From assembly GCF_019977655.1 (NCBI RefSeq), contig NZ_AP024849.1, positions 4,869,001 to 4,933,000 of the forward strand: a stretch of DNA of 64,000 bases. Reading direction: 5' to 3'. Position numbers and translations under genes: made by a program. Each line of letters starts with the position of its first letter. Position 1 is the stretch's first letter. Source of the DNA: Clostridium gelidum. Lineage in GTDB: Bacteria > Bacillota > Clostridia > Clostridiales > Clostridiaceae. The notes under the pieces are model-generated. The model had not been told where the DNA came from, searched no databases, and worked only from the letters and a program-made list of their open reading frames with translations. Shown one piece after another: positions 50,310 to 58,709 of the stretch.

Positions 50310-51212
50310 TTATTTATCTCCTTCTTTCCGCAGCCATGTTTTAAAATTAGCTGAATCTGATTCATTAATAAGAAATACTCTTGCACTACGAGGAATATTA
50401 TCTTGTCCATAACCCCCATAACCCCCATAACCAGTATATCCTGCATATCCGAGTTTAATTCCATTAATAGCAGCTAAATAATTATTTAGATGGTCATGAC
50501 CTACGAATACACCTTTTACATCACCAGTTTTAACAATAGTATTAAAAAGACATAAATTTATCTTGGCACAACTTTCTTCTTCAATTCTTTCACCATCTAT
50601 TAACCCACTACTCCATGCGTCTTTAAATCTTTTTAATGGTATATGGAAAAACATAAGAGATGGTATCCTTTTGTTATATTTTTGTTTTATTTTTAAGGCA
50701 GTTCTCTTATACCAACAAATTTGAGTAAACTTTATCCAATTATATCCACCAATGAAAGATGGAGCATATTTTCCTGAATCAATCATGTAAATATTAAATT
50801 TAGGTATGTTTTCTTTTGAGCTTTCTATAAGAAGATTATAATTACCAATTCTATCAAATGTTTTATAGCCTATTTGACTTACATTGTGTTCAAAAGTCAT
50901 ATATACATTCATCATTTCTTCTTTACTCATCAGATTATGTTCATCGTCATGATTACCAAAAACAATGCACCAAGGTATATCTCTAGTTTCCATTGGCTCA
51001 GCTATATAATTAATAGCATTTTTCACATCATCTATTGTTTTACATTTACCATCAATATTATCTCCAGTTAATACTACCATATTAGGTTTCTCATATTCTA
51101 AAATCTTGTTCATTAAATCTATAGTTTTATCTCTATCTGGACCTTGGTGTAAATCTGTGAATTGAACAATTTTAAAATTACCATTAGTATCAAATTTAAG
51201 TGGAAGCTTCAT
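50310..51212 (-). CDS. Metallophosphoesterase
   Basis: A 300-residue calcineurin-like phosphoesterase with all five metal motifs: FTDLHQGPD, VLTGDNIDG, CIVFGNHDDEH, MFFHIPL and VFVGHDHLNNY. A run of Tyr/Gly (GYAGYTGYGGYGGYGQDN) near residue 270 is unusual and may be a flexible surface loop. No signal peptide, so probably cytoplasmic. Substrate unknown. Confidence 0.9.
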   Translation of the reverse strand: MKLPLKFDTNGNFKIVQFTDLHQGPDRDKTIDLMNKILEYEKPNMVVLTGDNIDGKCKTIDDVKNAINYIAEPMETRDIPWCIVFGNHDDEHNLMSKEEMMNVYMTFEHNVSQIGYKTFDRIGNYNLLIESSKENIPKFNIYMIDSGKYAPSFIGGYNWIKFTQICWYKRTALKIKQKYNKRIPSLMFFHIPLKRFKDAWSSGLIDGERIEEESCAKINLCLFNTIVKTGDVKGVFVGHDHLNNYLAAINGIKLGYAGYTGYGGYGGYGQDNIPRSARVFLINESDSANFKTWLRKEGDK

Positions 51213-51324
51213 ATAATCAACCTACTTTCATTAAGATAATATTATCCTATGGGATATATATTTAATTTGATACCTTTCCAAGATTTAACCAAGTTACATT
51301 ATTTATTTCTAATTCCAACTTAGG

Positions 51325-51477
51325 CATATTAAAGAAAATAACAAGTCAAAGATGCGACGTATATTTTACGTAAGTCGAGGAAGCAATATTAGTTCATAGC
51401 GGGCTATTAGCTAATACTGCTGACGAAGTATTACGCAAAATAGACAAGCATACTGACTTGTTATTTATTTTAATATG
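51325..51477. repeat. Palindromic MITE/REP-like element
   Basis: A 153-bp element with about 24-bp near-perfect inverted ends (CATATTAAA then AATAACAAGTCA). Inside are nested stems such as GCAATATTAG/CTAATACTGC and TATTTTACGTAA/TTACGCAAAATA, so the whole folds as one long branched hairpin. A short relative lies at 39,137-39,186 inside the mobile element. It has no ORF. Confidence 0.7.
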
Positions 51478-51513
51478 TCTTAATATTATAATTAAAACTA
51501 TAATAATTTTTTT

Positions 51514-51552
51514 AAAAGGGATAACTCAAACTAATTCTTGAGTTATCCCTTT
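51514..51552. terminator. Terminator of the chemotaxis receptor gene
   Basis: AAAGGGATAACTCAA and TTGAGTTATCCCTTT pair around a short loop, with T-rich bases on both ends. Confidence 0.85.
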
Positions 51553-51605
51553 GTATACTTTATTTATTTATTTATTTATTTGCTTATTTATAAGAACGAT
51601 TCATC

Positions 51606-53606
51606 CTATAACTTAAATCTATTAATCTTTTCTTTAAGTTCGTTTGCTGTTTCTTTTAAATTATTAAAATTATGAACAAACTGTTCTGTTGACGTTGTAA
51701 CTTCCTGTGCAGTTGCTGAAACTTCCTCTGCTCCTGCTACTGTTTCTTCTAATATTGCAGATAAATTTTCTACTTTTACTACAACAGCATCTTTCATGCC
51801 TTTTATAGAAATTGCTCCTTCACCTATTTGTTTTATTTTTTCTGTTAAGTCATCTATAGATGAGACTATTTTTACAAATATTTCTTGAGATTCTTTTACA
51901 GCCGTTTCTTGATTATCTACTGTTTCACTTGTTATTAAAACTTTCTCCACAGCCATTTCTGATTTAATTCTTATTTCTGTTATTATTTGATCTATTTGCT
52001 TAGCTGAACCTGAGGTTTGTTCTGCAAGTTTTTTTATTTCATCAGCAACTACTGCAAATCCTTTTCCAGATTCTCCAGCTCTTGCAGCTTCTATTGCTGC
52101 ATTTAAAGCTAATAGATTAGTTTGTTCTGTAATTGCACTTATGGTTTGATTCATTGTGCCTATTTTTATGATGCTTTCTGAAACTTCACTTACTACTTTT
52201 TTAACTGATTCAGTGCTTTCTTTAGTTTCATTAGATTTATCCATTACTGTTTTTATAACACTTATTCCACTTTTACCTAAATTATTAGTTTTTACTGTCA
52301 CATTATTTACATCTTCCGATACTTCTTTTATATTGTTTATAGCATCTGATAAGGACTGCATACTTTTTGTTATTTCTTCTAGATTATTAGCTGATTCAAT
52401 AGTTCCATCAGATATTTGAGTTATTGTTCCACTAACTTGATTCATTGAATCTGCTATATCTTTACTCATATTAGCTGAATTTATTGCATTATCATTTACA
52501 TTAGTTACAGAACTCTCAACATTTTTAATTAATTCTGAAACATGTTCTTGCATCTTATTAAAACTATTTCCTAAAATCGTAAATTCATAAATAGAACTAT
52601 CCACAATGATTTTTTCATTAAATTGTGCATTTGCAGTTCTTTCCATACCATCTTTTACTATATTTATATTTTTACTTATCCTTCTAGCAATAGCTAAAGT
52701 TGAAATTGATGCAATTATCATTATTACAAAAATAGTTATAATCGATGATTTTATAGAGTTTATTTCAGATTGTCTTAATTCTTCTGAAGGTATTTTAATT
52801 ATTAACTTCCATCCAGTTAACTCTGAAGTTTCAAAGTAACCTTCATATTTAATATTATTATAATCAAATTTAATTTTTCCATTATCATTATTTGCTATCT
52901 GATCCCAAACCTTATATTCAGCTGGTTCTTTTCCTGAAATTTTAGATTTATCACTATCAGAAATAACATTACCATCTTTATCTGTAATAATAAGTTCTCC
53001 ACTTTGTCCATATTTTATGCTTGATAATTGTTCTGCTAAAGAAGTTAAATCTATATCTATAGCAAGAACTCCACGCTTTACATTATCTTTAATTACAGCT
53101 TTATATATTGTTATTGCACTCTTACCTGTTAGTGTATCTTTGTAAGGAATATGTATAGTATATGTATCTGAATTTTTTATAGCATCTTTAAACCATGCTT
53201 TTTCTGTAGCATTATACCCTTCTGGTAGTTTTGCATCTAGTAATTGAAATAATCCTCCAGTGTTATCTGAAAAATATATATTTAAAATACTTTTATCTGT
53301 ATCTTTAATTAAATTCATTTGTTCTTTTAAATCGTTATATGGTGATTCTTCAATATTAAATTTCCCACTTTTAATTATTGTTTCTAATACATTTTCATAA
53401 TATATAGTTTTATTATTTATGATTTCTTGACTCACATTAGTAAGTAAAATTCCATTTTCATCAAAGCTTTTTTCATTAGCATTTTTTGATATTATTCCAG
53501 AAATAATTCCTAGAACTATGACTGGTATTATGGCTAACATAATAATTGTAATTAATAAATACGACTTTATACTTCTACCTTTAATTTTATTTTCAGTTTT
53601 TCTCAT
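51606..53606 (-). CDS. Methyl-accepting chemotaxis protein
   Basis: A 666-residue membrane chemoreceptor. Helix 1 at residues 14-36 (SYLLITIIMLAIIPVIVLGIISGII), an extracellular double-Cache sensor to about 285 (DTYTIHIPYKDTLTGKSAITIYKAV), helix 2 (about 288-310), HAMP, then the signalling domain with hairpin tip EQTNLLALNAAIEAARAGESGKGFAVVADEIKKLAEQTS. It signals to CheA about an unknown ligand, probably a small organic compound. Upstream is a sigma-D-like promoter. Confidence 0.95.
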   Translation of the reverse strand: MRKTENKIKGRSIKSYLLITIIMLAIIPVIVLGIISGIISKNANEKSFDENGILLTNVSQEIINNKTIYYENVLETIIKSGKFNIEESPYNDLKEQMNLIKDTDKSILNIYFSDNTGGLFQLLDAKLPEGYNATEKAWFKDAIKNSDTYTIHIPYKDTLTGKSAITIYKAVIKDNVKRGVLAIDIDLTSLAEQLSSIKYGQSGELIITDKDGNVISDSDKSKISGKEPAEYKVWDQIANNDNGKIKFDYNNIKYEGYFETSELTGWKLIIKIPSEELRQSEINSIKSSIITIFVIMIIASISTLAIARRISKNINIVKDGMERTANAQFNEKIIVDSSIYEFTILGNSFNKMQEHVSELIKNVESSVTNVNDNAINSANMSKDIADSMNQVSGTITQISDGTIESANNLEEITKSMQSLSDAINNIKEVSEDVNNVTVKTNNLGKSGISVIKTVMDKSNETKESTESVKKVVSEVSESIIKIGTMNQTISAITEQTNLLALNAAIEAARAGESGKGFAVVADEIKKLAEQTSGSAKQIDQIITEIRIKSEMAVEKVLITSETVDNQETAVKESQEIFVKIVSSIDDLTEKIKQIGEGAISIKGMKDAVVVKVENLSAILEETVAGAEEVSATAQEVTTSTEQFVHNFNNLKETANELKEKINRFKL

Positions 53607-53718
53607 ATTTCACCTCATAGTTTAATTTTATCGTTATATTATACCTCACAATCGTTTCCTGCATGTCATTTTTATATATTTTTCTACATTTACTTACATA
53701 AAATCCTTTACTGTTAAT

Positions 53719-53747
53719 AAATCGGTATCTTTTTCCGACTCTTTTTA
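53719..53747 (-). promoter_or_regulatory. Sigma-D-like motility promoter
   Basis: Minus strand TAAA, about 17 bases, then ACCGATTT, close to the sigma-D form TAAA-N15-GCCGATAA; spacing is about two bases long. A motility promoter is expected for a chemoreceptor. Confidence 0.4.
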
Positions 53748-53844
53748 CGACATTGGTAATTAGATTGCAAGTGACATATTAGTTTATTACTTTCTTAAAT
53801 GTGCATCATCTTTATTATTCTTATCCATATAATTGATTATATAA

Positions 53845-53922
53845 AAAAGAGCCTGAAAATCTTAAAAGTATATAGATGAAAATACCACCTATATACTTTT
53901 AAGAAAATCAGACTCTTTTCTT
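53845..53922. terminator. Terminator after the ammonium transporter gene
   Basis: Two nested stems: AAGAGCCTGA with TCAGACTCTT, and CTTAAAAGTATATAG with TATATACTTTTAAG. T-run on the minus strand. Confidence 0.85.
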
Positions 53923-53936
53923 ATTCAAACTAATTT

Positions 53937-55169
53937 CTATCTATTAAAACCTGAATATGCTTCTTCTCCATGTAAAGAAATATCTAATCCTTCTGCTTCT
54001 TCGTTCTTAGAAACTCTTATATTCATCACATAACTCATAATCTTAAGTATTATAAAAGTTACAGTTGCTGCATAAAGTGCAGTAGCACATGTTGATATTA
54101 AATGAACCTTTAGAAGAGCAAAGTTACCATATATTAATCCATCAGCACCTGCTGGATTAATTGCCTTTGATGCAAATATAGCTGTAGCTATAGATCCCCA
54201 GATTCCAGCTACTCCGTGACAACCAAAAGCATCTAAAGCATCGTCATATCCTAATCTTCTTTTTAATACTGCTATAGCAAAGAAACTTAATGCTCCTCCA
54301 ACTAGTCCCATAAACATAGCTGATATAGGACTTACAAAACCCGCACCTTGAGTTATTGCAACTAATCCAGCTATAGCTCCACTGATTATTCCAAGGGCTG
54401 TAGGTTTCTTATAAATAATCCATTCACAAGCTACCCACCCAACAGCTCCTGCTGCAGCAGATGTATTTGTAGTAACAAAAGCATTAACAGCTGTAAAATT
54501 CATAGCAAGAGCACTTCCTGCATTAAATCCAAACCATCCAAACCATAAAAGCCCTCCACCTAGTATAGACATAGGTATATGATGTGGCTCTGGGCTTGAT
54601 TTCTTTCTTTTACCAATAAATATTGCTGCGACAAGTCCAGAAATACCTGAATTTATCTCAACAGGATGTCCTCCCGCGAAATCAAGAACTCCTAAGTTTT
54701 TTAACCATCCATTTGTTCCCCATACCCAATGAGTAATAGGATCATAAACTAATGTACTCCATAAAATAATAAATATCAAAAAGGCTGGAAAAGTCATACG
54801 TTCAGCAACAGAACCACAAATAACGGCAGCAGTAATTGCTGCAAACATTAATTGAAATACTACAAATTCTAAATGTGGTATTGTACCTGCATAATCTACA
54901 TTAGGTGCAATTCCTATATTTCTAAGAAAGCTCCACTCTAACCCTCCAATTACGCCATTTACATCATGTCCAAAGGCTAAAGTATAACCAATGAAAATCC
55001 ATTGCAACGATATAATAACAAGAGCTGCATAATTCTGTACTGTAATACTCAATACATTTTTACTCCTTACCATACCACCATAAAATAAAGCTAATCCTGG
55101 CACCATTAGCATTACTAATGCAGCACAAATAATTACGAATCCCATGTCTGCGCCATTTAACAATTCCAT
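53937..55169 (-). CDS. amtB: Ammonium transporter (AmtB family)
   Basis: A 410-residue ammonium channel with 11 membrane helices. Signatures are IICAALVMLMVPGLALFYGGMVRSKNVLS, DFAGGHPVEINSGISGLVAA and DAFGCHGVAGIWGSI. At the pore the second conserved His (GCHGVAG) is kept, but the first (usual AGGTVVH) reads AGGHPVE, so the twin-His pair is a Glu-His pair, as known in yeast Mep1/Mep3. No glnK follows. An attenuator-like hairpin lies in the leader. Confidence 0.93.
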   Translation of the reverse strand: MELLNGADMGFVIICAALVMLMVPGLALFYGGMVRSKNVLSITVQNYAALVIISLQWIFIGYTLAFGHDVNGVIGGLEWSFLRNIGIAPNVDYAGTIPHLEFVVFQLMFAAITAAVICGSVAERMTFPAFLIFIILWSTLVYDPITHWVWGTNGWLKNLGVLDFAGGHPVEINSGISGLVAAIFIGKRKKSSPEPHHIPMSILGGGLLWFGWFGFNAGSALAMNFTAVNAFVTTNTSAAAGAVGWVACEWIIYKKPTALGIISGAIAGLVAITQGAGFVSPISAMFMGLVGGALSFFAIAVLKRRLGYDDALDAFGCHGVAGIWGSIATAIFASKAINPAGADGLIYGNFALLKVHLISTCATALYAATVTFIILKIMSYVMNIRVSKNEEAEGLDISLHGEEAYSGFNR

Positions 55170-55234
55170 TTTTTTATTCCCCCTTGAATAATTACTTATT
55201 AAATTTTCAATCCTATTCTTAAGCCCTTTTACAA

Positions 55235-55305
55235 TAAAAAAACGTCCTCATTTCAAAAAGGTATATCAATAATGTGATATATCTTCTCTTCGAAATGAAA
55301 ACGTC
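55235..55305 (-). promoter_or_regulatory. Attenuator-like hairpin in the amtB leader
   Basis: On the minus strand GACGTTTTCATTTC pairs (with G-U pairs) with GAAATGAGGACGTT and is followed by seven Ts, all between the amtB promoter and its start. An inner hairpin TATATCA/TGATATA with a six-base loop lies inside. No other minus gene is near upstream, so the terminator must act on amtB mRNA. Confidence 0.75.
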
Positions 55306-55351
55306 ATTGTTTTCTACAAATTCTATTAATTTTTTTTAAATTTCTTTTATT

Positions 55352-55380
55352 AGTTTACTATCATAAGTTTTACATGTCAA
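55352..55380 (-). promoter_or_regulatory. Promoter of amtB
   Basis: Minus strand TTGACA, 17 bases, TAAACT; start expected near 55,345, giving a leader of about 175 bases. Confidence 0.65.
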
Positions 55381-55568
55381 TACAAAATGTAATTTTCTTT
55401 TCATTTTATGTTTTTATATGCACTGTTATATTACAAATTATAAACTTTATAATGAATCAGTAATTTAATCAAAAATAAAGCGATAATATATTTATAATTC
55501 AATTAGAAAAATATGTTATAATAAGAATAATTAAACTATAACATAATAAACAATAGTCGATAACATTT

Positions 55569-55976
55569 TTGATATATAATACAAGGGAGATGATTATAAT
55601 TATAATTTTCAACAACAGATTAAAAATTATAATAACAATTTTGTTTATTATTTATTTAATTGGAATACCTAATCAATATGGGCTTGAAAATCATTTTGTA
55701 GCTATAGCGGGTAATATATGTTGTGTATTAGCTGTTGCTCTTGCAATTTTTCAGATAAATAAATTTAGAAGTGTTGCTATGATTTTTATTATTACTTTTC
55801 TAATTGGTCAATCTATTAGTTATGGATTTAATATTGATTTTTTTAAGATATATTCGAGTATTGATAATGGACGGGGAGTTTCTTATAGCTTAGCAAGTAC
55901 AGTTATTTCTCTGATAGTGACTTTTTTAATAATCTTTATACATAAAATATTCAATAAGAGAATTACAAATGAATAA
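55569..55976 (+). CDS. Small membrane protein of unknown function
   Basis: Up to 135 residues with about four membrane helices (LKIIITILFIIYLIGI, FVAIAGNICCVLAVALAIF, SVAMIFIITFLIGQSISY, STVISLIVTFLIIFI). No family recognised. The start is unclear: AGGGAG lies at 55,584-55,589, directly before an in-frame ATG at 55,590, too close for that ATG and too late for ATG 55,569; an ATT shortly after is possible. Confidence 0.55.
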   Translation: MIYNTREMIIIIIFNNRLKIIITILFIIYLIGIPNQYGLENHFVAIAGNICCVLAVALAIFQINKFRSVAMIFIITFLIGQSISYGFNIDFFKIYSSIDNGRGVSYSLASTVISLIVTFLIIFIHKIFNKRITNE

Positions 55977-56098
55977 TTTTTTAAATAATACGCAATGTTC
56001 TTTTATTAAGCATTATAGGTGAACAAGTCCACCTATAATTTTTTCCACTCTATTTCAACACTATATTAAAACATATCCTACTTTTTTAATTAACTTAT

Positions 56099-56956
56099 TT
56101 AATATCTACTTTCACTTGAGAATTCTTTTCCTGGATTAATATCTAATACCACACGTTCTGGCTCTGCCAGCGCAACTTCATGTTGGCATTTCCATTTATC
56201 ATTCTCAGAAATTCCTTCTATTGCTTTCATATCATCTACAGCATCTGGGTTATCAAAAATATAATATCCATAAGAATATAAAATATTTGATACTTCATCA
56301 GTATTCAAATTCTTAAAATGACATTGTAAATCACATAATCCCACTGCTGAAAGTCCTAATGTATCCATTATATACTCATTTTCTTTACCTTCAATATTGA
56401 ATAGTCGTACATTTAAGAGACCAAACAAAGGATCATATTCATCATTTAACGGATTATTTCCCAAGTAATCTTCCCTGCTTATTACTTGCTCTGTAATATG
56501 AAAATTAATTCCTACACATGGTATCAATTCCACTATAGCATAAAGTGCCTTTTGAAAAAGTTCCACTCTTTTAGTATACTCTAGTCCAATGGCCATTAAA
56601 TCTGTAACAATAACTTTAATTTTACAATTTTTAATTGATTCTCTATCCTTATCATAATTCCATGATTGTTCTAAAGATCTTTTTAATTTTTCACCATCTG
56701 GCTCTTCATCACTCATACTAATCATTATTGAAACAGGAACACTTGCATTTTTATATTCTAGTACGTAATCCGTAAATGAAAATGTAATATTTGTATCTTG
56801 ATTAGATATAATTTCAACATTTCCGCAATATTTTTTGATATTTTCTAGTAATTTATTTTCTAAAATAATTGGTTGCTCCCTCATATAAAGTTCTACACTA
56901 TATGTTTCTGCAAATCCATCCGCTACATTTTTTAATTTTTCTCTATACTTTTTCAT
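56099..56956 (-). CDS. DUF4261 protein
   Basis: A 285-residue cytoplasmic protein. The C-terminal third has LFGLLNVRLFNIEG, YIMDTLGLSAVGLCDLQCHFKNLN, typical of DUF4261, often found in proteins of general or immunity-type clusters. N-terminal part resembles its usual companion (VSIMISMSDEEP, NYDKDRESIKNCKIKVIVTDLMA). Function unknown. Confidence 0.75.
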   Translation of the reverse strand: MKKYREKLKNVADGFAETYSVELYMREQPIILENKLLENIKKYCGNVEIISNQDTNITFSFTDYVLEYKNASVPVSIMISMSDEEPDGEKLKRSLEQSWNYDKDRESIKNCKIKVIVTDLMAIGLEYTKRVELFQKALYAIVELIPCVGINFHITEQVISREDYLGNNPLNDEYDPLFGLLNVRLFNIEGKENEYIMDTLGLSAVGLCDLQCHFKNLNTDEVSNILYSYGYYIFDNPDAVDDMKAIEGISENDKWKCQHEVALAEPERVVLDINPGKEFSSESRY

Positions 56957-56988
56957 TATTACAAACCTTCTTTCTCATTTTGAAGAAT

Positions 56989-57031
56989 AAAAAAGCTGCC
57001 TCAAAATGTTACTCATTTTGAGACAGCTTCG
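56989..57031 (-). terminator. Terminator of the FAD/Rieske gene
   Basis: AAGCTGTCTCAAAATG and CATTTTGAGGCAGCTT pair, followed by six Ts on the minus strand. Confidence 0.88.
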
Positions 57032-57161
57032 TCTATTAAATATAAATTAATTATAACATAATAAAATAAAATTTAATACTTTTTTTACCTTTTTTATTTT
57101 CATTTTTCTCTATAATCAGAAAGTACTACACTTTATTACTTTTACTCCGTGTAAATGAAAC

Positions 57162-58604
57162 TTACACATTATCAAGAAGAGATGTAGTTGCAGGACTTTC
57201 TACCCAATTTCCTTCATAATCAAATCTTGAGCCATGACAAGGACAATCCCATGTTAATTCATCAGCATTCCAATGAAGCTCACAACCTAAATGAGGACAT
57301 TTTGTTGATACTGCAAATACCTTGCCATCTTTATCTTTATATACTCCAGCTTTTTGACCTTTATATTCTATTATGCCGCCACTGCCTTTTTCAATAGTGC
57401 CTATATGATCCTCAGGAATATCTATTCTTTGTGCAATAAAGTTTTTTGCAGTTATTGTAATATCCTTAGCTGCATTTTCCATAGATGCTGACATATCAAA
57501 ACGAGCAGGCGAAAATATTTCTAAAAAATCATTTTCATTCTCAAGAATCATATCATTTATTATCATTGCAGATACCATAGAACTTGTCATTCCCCATTTT
57601 TTAAATCCAGTTGCAACATAAAGATTAGGTATTTTAAATGAATAATATCCTATATAAGGTATATTATCTAAGGTCATGCAATCTTGTGCTGACCAATGAT
57701 ATTTTTCTATAGAATTTGGATAAAGCTCTTTTGCTACTTTTCTAAGTTTTTCATAAGCTCCACCATCCTCATTCTCCCCAGTTCTTTGTGCTACTCCTCC
57801 AAGCAATAATAAATCTTTATAATTTCTAAAGGAATATCCGTTTTTATCGCTGTCTTTGTACATTCCATTTATATCTGCAGCATTTTCTAAAGCTAATACA
57901 TATGCTCTTTCTTGATGCATTCTCATAAAATAATACCCTGGAACGTTTAAAACCGGAAAATGTGTTGCTACTACTATATGATTTGCAGTAATCTTTCCAC
58001 CCTCTGTAACTACTAAATTTTCTTTAATATCTATTGCTCTTGTATTTTCGTAAATAGTCAAATTCTCTGAAATGCGCTCTAAGAATTTAAGTGGATTAAA
58101 TTGAGCTTGATGCTTAAACTTTAATGCTACCTCAATATCAAAAGGAAGATTTACTTCATGCACTAATTCTGCATCAATTCCTAGTTTCTTAGCTGCTTCA
58201 CATTCATCTTCAATGTTTTGAACATTAGTTAAAGAATATACATATGCATCCTTTTCCTCAAAATCACAAGCTATTATTTCTTCATCAATTATTTCTTTGT
58301 ATTTTTTTATTGCAAGCTCATTAGCCTTAGCATATTGTCTTGCTTTTTCTTCACCAAATTCTTTAATTAACTTATCATAAATTAAGTCATGCTGAGCTGT
58401 TATTTTTGCAGTTGTATTTCTTGTATTTCCACTTGCAATGTTTTTTGCATCAATAACTACAACTTTTCTTCCACTTTTATTAAGCATATATGCTATTAAT
58501 AATCCAGCCATCCCAGCCCCTATTATAACAATATCACATTCTATGTCTTCACTTAATGATTCTCTTTTTCTAAACTCAGCACTAGAATTCCATACACTCT
58601 CCAT
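57162..58604 (-). CDS. FAD-dependent oxidoreductase with Rieske domain
   Basis: A 480-residue protein with an N-terminal DAO-type FAD domain (CDIVIIGAGMAGLLIAYMLNKSGRKVVVIDAKN) and a C-terminal Rieske 2Fe-2S domain (CPHLGCELHWN, CPCHGSRFDYEGNWV). Such fusions are commonly annotated as glycine/D-amino acid oxidase-like; the substrate is unknown. In an anaerobe it may serve in oxygen or redox stress. ATG 58604 is chosen because GAGGTGAG precedes it. Confidence 0.88.
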   Translation of the reverse strand: MESVWNSSAEFRKRESLSEDIECDIVIIGAGMAGLLIAYMLNKSGRKVVVIDAKNIASGNTRNTTAKITAQHDLIYDKLIKEFGEEKARQYAKANELAIKKYKEIIDEEIIACDFEEKDAYVYSLTNVQNIEDECEAAKKLGIDAELVHEVNLPFDIEVALKFKHQAQFNPLKFLERISENLTIYENTRAIDIKENLVVTEGGKITANHIVVATHFPVLNVPGYYFMRMHQERAYVLALENAADINGMYKDSDKNGYSFRNYKDLLLLGGVAQRTGENEDGGAYEKLRKVAKELYPNSIEKYHWSAQDCMTLDNIPYIGYYSFKIPNLYVATGFKKWGMTSSMVSAMIINDMILENENDFLEIFSPARFDMSASMENAAKDITITAKNFIAQRIDIPEDHIGTIEKGSGGIIEYKGQKAGVYKDKDGKVFAVSTKCPHLGCELHWNADELTWDCPCHGSRFDYEGNWVESPATTSLLDNV

Positions 58605-58701
58605 GTAACTCACCTCATCTTTAGTATTCCATATTTTTGATAATATAAACGTACTCATAGAATAAAAATCTATTGAACTTTTTATATTTTCATCTTAATA
58701 A

Positions 58702-58709
58702 TTAAATTT
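58702..58709. repeat. Target duplication, left copy
   Basis: TTAAATTT directly before the left end of the IS66 element; same eight bases at 60,412-60,419. Confidence 0.88.

Larger units (their letters stand above)
51213..51605. other. Intergenic gap with palindromic element and terminator
   Basis: Contains the structured palindromic element (51,325-51,477), and the terminator of the chemotaxis receptor gene (51,514-51,552). Nothing else seen. Confidence 0.5.
53607..53936. other. Gap between the receptor and ammonium transporter genes
   Basis: Contains the receptor promoter candidate (53,719-53,747) and the terminator of the ammonium transporter gene (53,845-53,922). Nothing else seen. Confidence 0.5.
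55170..55568. other. Leader and divergent region upstream of amtB
   Basis: About 400 bases holding the amtB promoter (55,352-55,380), a terminator-like leader hairpin (55,235-55,305) and, on the plus side, nothing that I can firmly call a promoter for the 55,569 gene (TATAAT-like bases at 55,517-55,522). Confidence 0.5.
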
